From Glandiceps talaboti (lineage: Eukaryota; Hemichordata; Enteropneusta; Spengelidae), in NCBI RefSeq assembly GCF_964340395.1, contig NC_135567.1, forward strand, positions 16,170,306-16,225,305: a stretch of DNA of 55,000 nucleotides, read 5' to 3'. The position numbers and the translations under genes were made by a program. The notes beneath the pieces are model-generated. The model had not been told where the DNA came from and ran no database searches. It was given only the letters and a program-made list of their open reading frames with translations. Of the stretch, positions 52,865-55,000 are shown piece by piece (positions within the stretch are counted from its first letter, which is position 1; every line of letters begins with the position of its first letter).

Positions 52865-53020
52865 CGAATGTCTGTCTGCCTGCCTGCCTGCCTGTTGGTC
52901 TGTCTGTCTGTGTGCTTTCCTGTCTGCCTGACTGTCTGTCTCTCTGTGCATCTGTCTGTCGCTCTCTCTGTTTGTTTGCCTGTCTGTTTGCTTGCCTTCC
53001 GGCCTGCCTGTCTGTTTATG
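52796..53020. repeat. CTGT/CTGC tetranucleotide array
   Basis: It carries the same late variants as 47401-47622 (gtctgtcgctct, then ttgccttccggcctgcctg). It precedes repeat block R copy 2, as 47401-47622 precedes copy 1. Confidence 0.95.
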
Positions 53021-53024
53021 TACA

Positions 53025-54177
53025 GCAACCACATCAACAACGCAAACATTCACATAATTTGGCATATAATAAGTCGCAGGCTTTTGAAATAAATTAAGTA
53101 AAATCCTACATGTCCTATATCTGGTTCAAACCTTCAGGATATACACGATCAGAAAGTTGGCTTCGTGTATGTCACATACTAATACAGACACATTTTAAGT
53201 GTCCACATCTATAATATTTTTATTATCAATATTAAGGCCTAAATGAAAATTTGATAAATAAAACGAGATACCAGGGAAATTCATGTCAACATCTCTATTT
53301 TCTAACAAAGGTTGTCTAATTGACCTTGTCTCGTTTATAAAATATCTTGTAATCTGTAAAGTTAATATCCAATTTTTTTATGTTGTGTATTTTAATTTGT
53401 CAATTAATATCACTTTATGTAATACTTTATATTTATATGAATATTTTTTTACGAATTTGCCATTATATTGTAGGACTATATTTCAGACATAAATTAACAG
53501 CAGAATAGCGTTGGGGCCTAAAATTTAACTTGACAAATAAAATAAATGCTTTTCTTGGCATTGAGACACAACTCCAGTACATGCAACATCCCTATTATCA
53601 TACGAAGGCTCACTAATTATGCTGATTTTATTTTGCATATAAAATATTTTATAATATGTAAAGTTAATGTCTACTTTCTCCTGTCGTTTACGTTGATGTC
53701 AATTAATATCACTTTATGTTATGAGTAGCATCTCTATGAATGATGTTGTGAACTTCTTAGTAAATTCCACAACCACATTTAACACGTACAATAATAACAC
53801 AATAGCATTGAGGTCTATGTCCTCGAACGCAGAAGACTTGTTTGGTAATCATCGCTTGCATGCGATAATGTTATATATTTTTTTGGTATTTCATGATCCG
53901 ATGATCTCAGCTACATGGGTTGGTGAAAACCATTACATTTCATGACAGGTAGCAAGGTGTGGCAATTGAGAACTAATTTCGGTTTTATGACGTAATCTTG
54001 CCTTATCTCACTACAATAATGTTTGTTCCACAAGTGACAGAGGAATGCAATAATTTCGGATCAACACCGATTTGTCTTGATACGGTATCAGTCGTAATGG
54101 TGTCATTGAGTTCAATTCGTGTTCAATATATCACAACATTTCAACAACAAAAATATCACCTTAAGTGAAATTCTTCA
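53025..54177. repeat. Repeat block R, copy 2
   Basis: It aligns with 47684-48776. It carries an extra segment of about 150 bases at 53710-53850 that copy 1 lacks. It leads into a satellite core at 54178, as copy 1 does. Confidence 0.8.
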
Positions 54178-54336
54178 TGTACCGCACGCCAAAAAATAAT
54201 TCAAACTCTCACATAATTGTTGACATTGTTAGTTCTCTATATATCATGAAGTCAATGTCCATTTTAATCATACAGTTTTTTTTTGTATTTTTACCCCTGT
54301 ATGAAATAAGTGCCTATATGTATGTATGTATATCTA

Positions 54337-54386
<50 letters not shown>

Positions 54387-54616
54387 AAGCTGCCTATCTG
54401 TCTGTCTGTCTGTCTGTCTGTCCTGCTGTCTGTCTGTCTGTCTGTCTGTCTCTCTGTCTCTATGTACCGCACCCAAAATTCAAACACTCACATAATTGTT
54501 GACATTGTTAGTTCTCCTATATATCATGCAGTTAATGTCCATTTTAATCATACAGTGTATTTTTGTATTTTTACCCCTGTATGAAATAAGTGACTATGTG
54601 TATATCTGTCTGTCTA

Positions 54617-54662
<46 letters not shown>

Positions 54663-54702
54663 AATCTGTCTGTCTGTCTGTCTGTCTGAATGCCTAAGTG
54701 CC

Positions 54703-54777
<75 letters not shown>

Positions 54778-54784
54778 CTGCCTG

Positions 54785-54821
<37 letters not shown>

Positions 54822-54949
54822 GCCTGCCTGAATGCCTGCCTGTCTATCATGCAGTTAATGTCCATGTTAATCATGTGGTGTATTTTTGTATTTTTACCCC
54901 TGTATGAAATAAGTGCCTATGTTTATATGTGTCTGCCTGCCTGCCTACC

Positions 54950-55000
<51 letters not shown>
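54178..55000. repeat. Composite satellite, second array
   Basis: Cores begin at about 54178 and 54464, with a 5'-truncated core at 54843, separated by CTGT arrays. The array continues past the right edge of the window. Confidence 0.9.

Overview
The window is animal (metazoan) nuclear DNA, most likely from a marine invertebrate. Genes are split by GT-AG introns, 3' ends carry AATAAA signals, decayed LINE and tRNA-SINE fragments are present, and very large tetranucleotide arrays (CTGT, ATGT, CATA) fill introns and intergenic DNA. I cannot name the species. No bacterial operon, phage, plasmid or CRISPR feature is present.

The coding content is one system: at least four head-to-tail paralogous genes, all on the minus strand, called genes 1-4 here from left to right. 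Each has an N-terminal signal peptide and then a series of about 126-140-residue beta-rich domains. Each domain is encoded by exactly one exon with phase 1 at both ends and has four conserved C-terminal cysteines. Genes 2-4 end in a short hydrophobic tail that looks like a GPI-anchor signal. Splicing the exons by eye gives 442 residues for gene 2 and 443 for genes 3 and 4, each with three domains. Gene 1 runs off the left edge after its first domain. I do not recognise the family by name. The motif N.G...(Y/L)LYLSDD...L resembles CARDB/Ig-like beta-sandwich domains.

Layout. 1-4155: gene 1 (TATA box at 4147-4155, three-part 5' end, one domain). 4160-14890: intergenic DNA with a tandem duplication of about 2 kb and long microsatellites. 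14895-21736: gene 2, with three intact domain exons and one broken relic domain exon. 21740-25640: intergenic DNA with a degenerate minisatellite. 25642-32300: gene 3. 32300-39490: intergenic DNA with a 1.05 kb tandem duplication carrying a SINE, a dead LINE end and microsatellites. 39494-45740: gene 4, a segmental duplicate of gene 3 from promoter to poly(A) signal. 46230-55000: no genes; a GAT/GGT array with a 423-432 bp higher-order repeat, then a composite satellite of about 150-bp cores alternating with CTGT arrays.

How the genes may work together: the signal peptide, disulphide-type domains and lipid-anchor tail imply a set of cell-surface proteins that differ mainly in the membrane-distal domain. 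Genes 3 and 4 are about two-thirds identical in domain 1, about 74% in domain 2 and about 94% in domain 3 (counted by eye). That pattern fits a diversifying surface-recognition or adhesion family, but function is not shown by the sequence.
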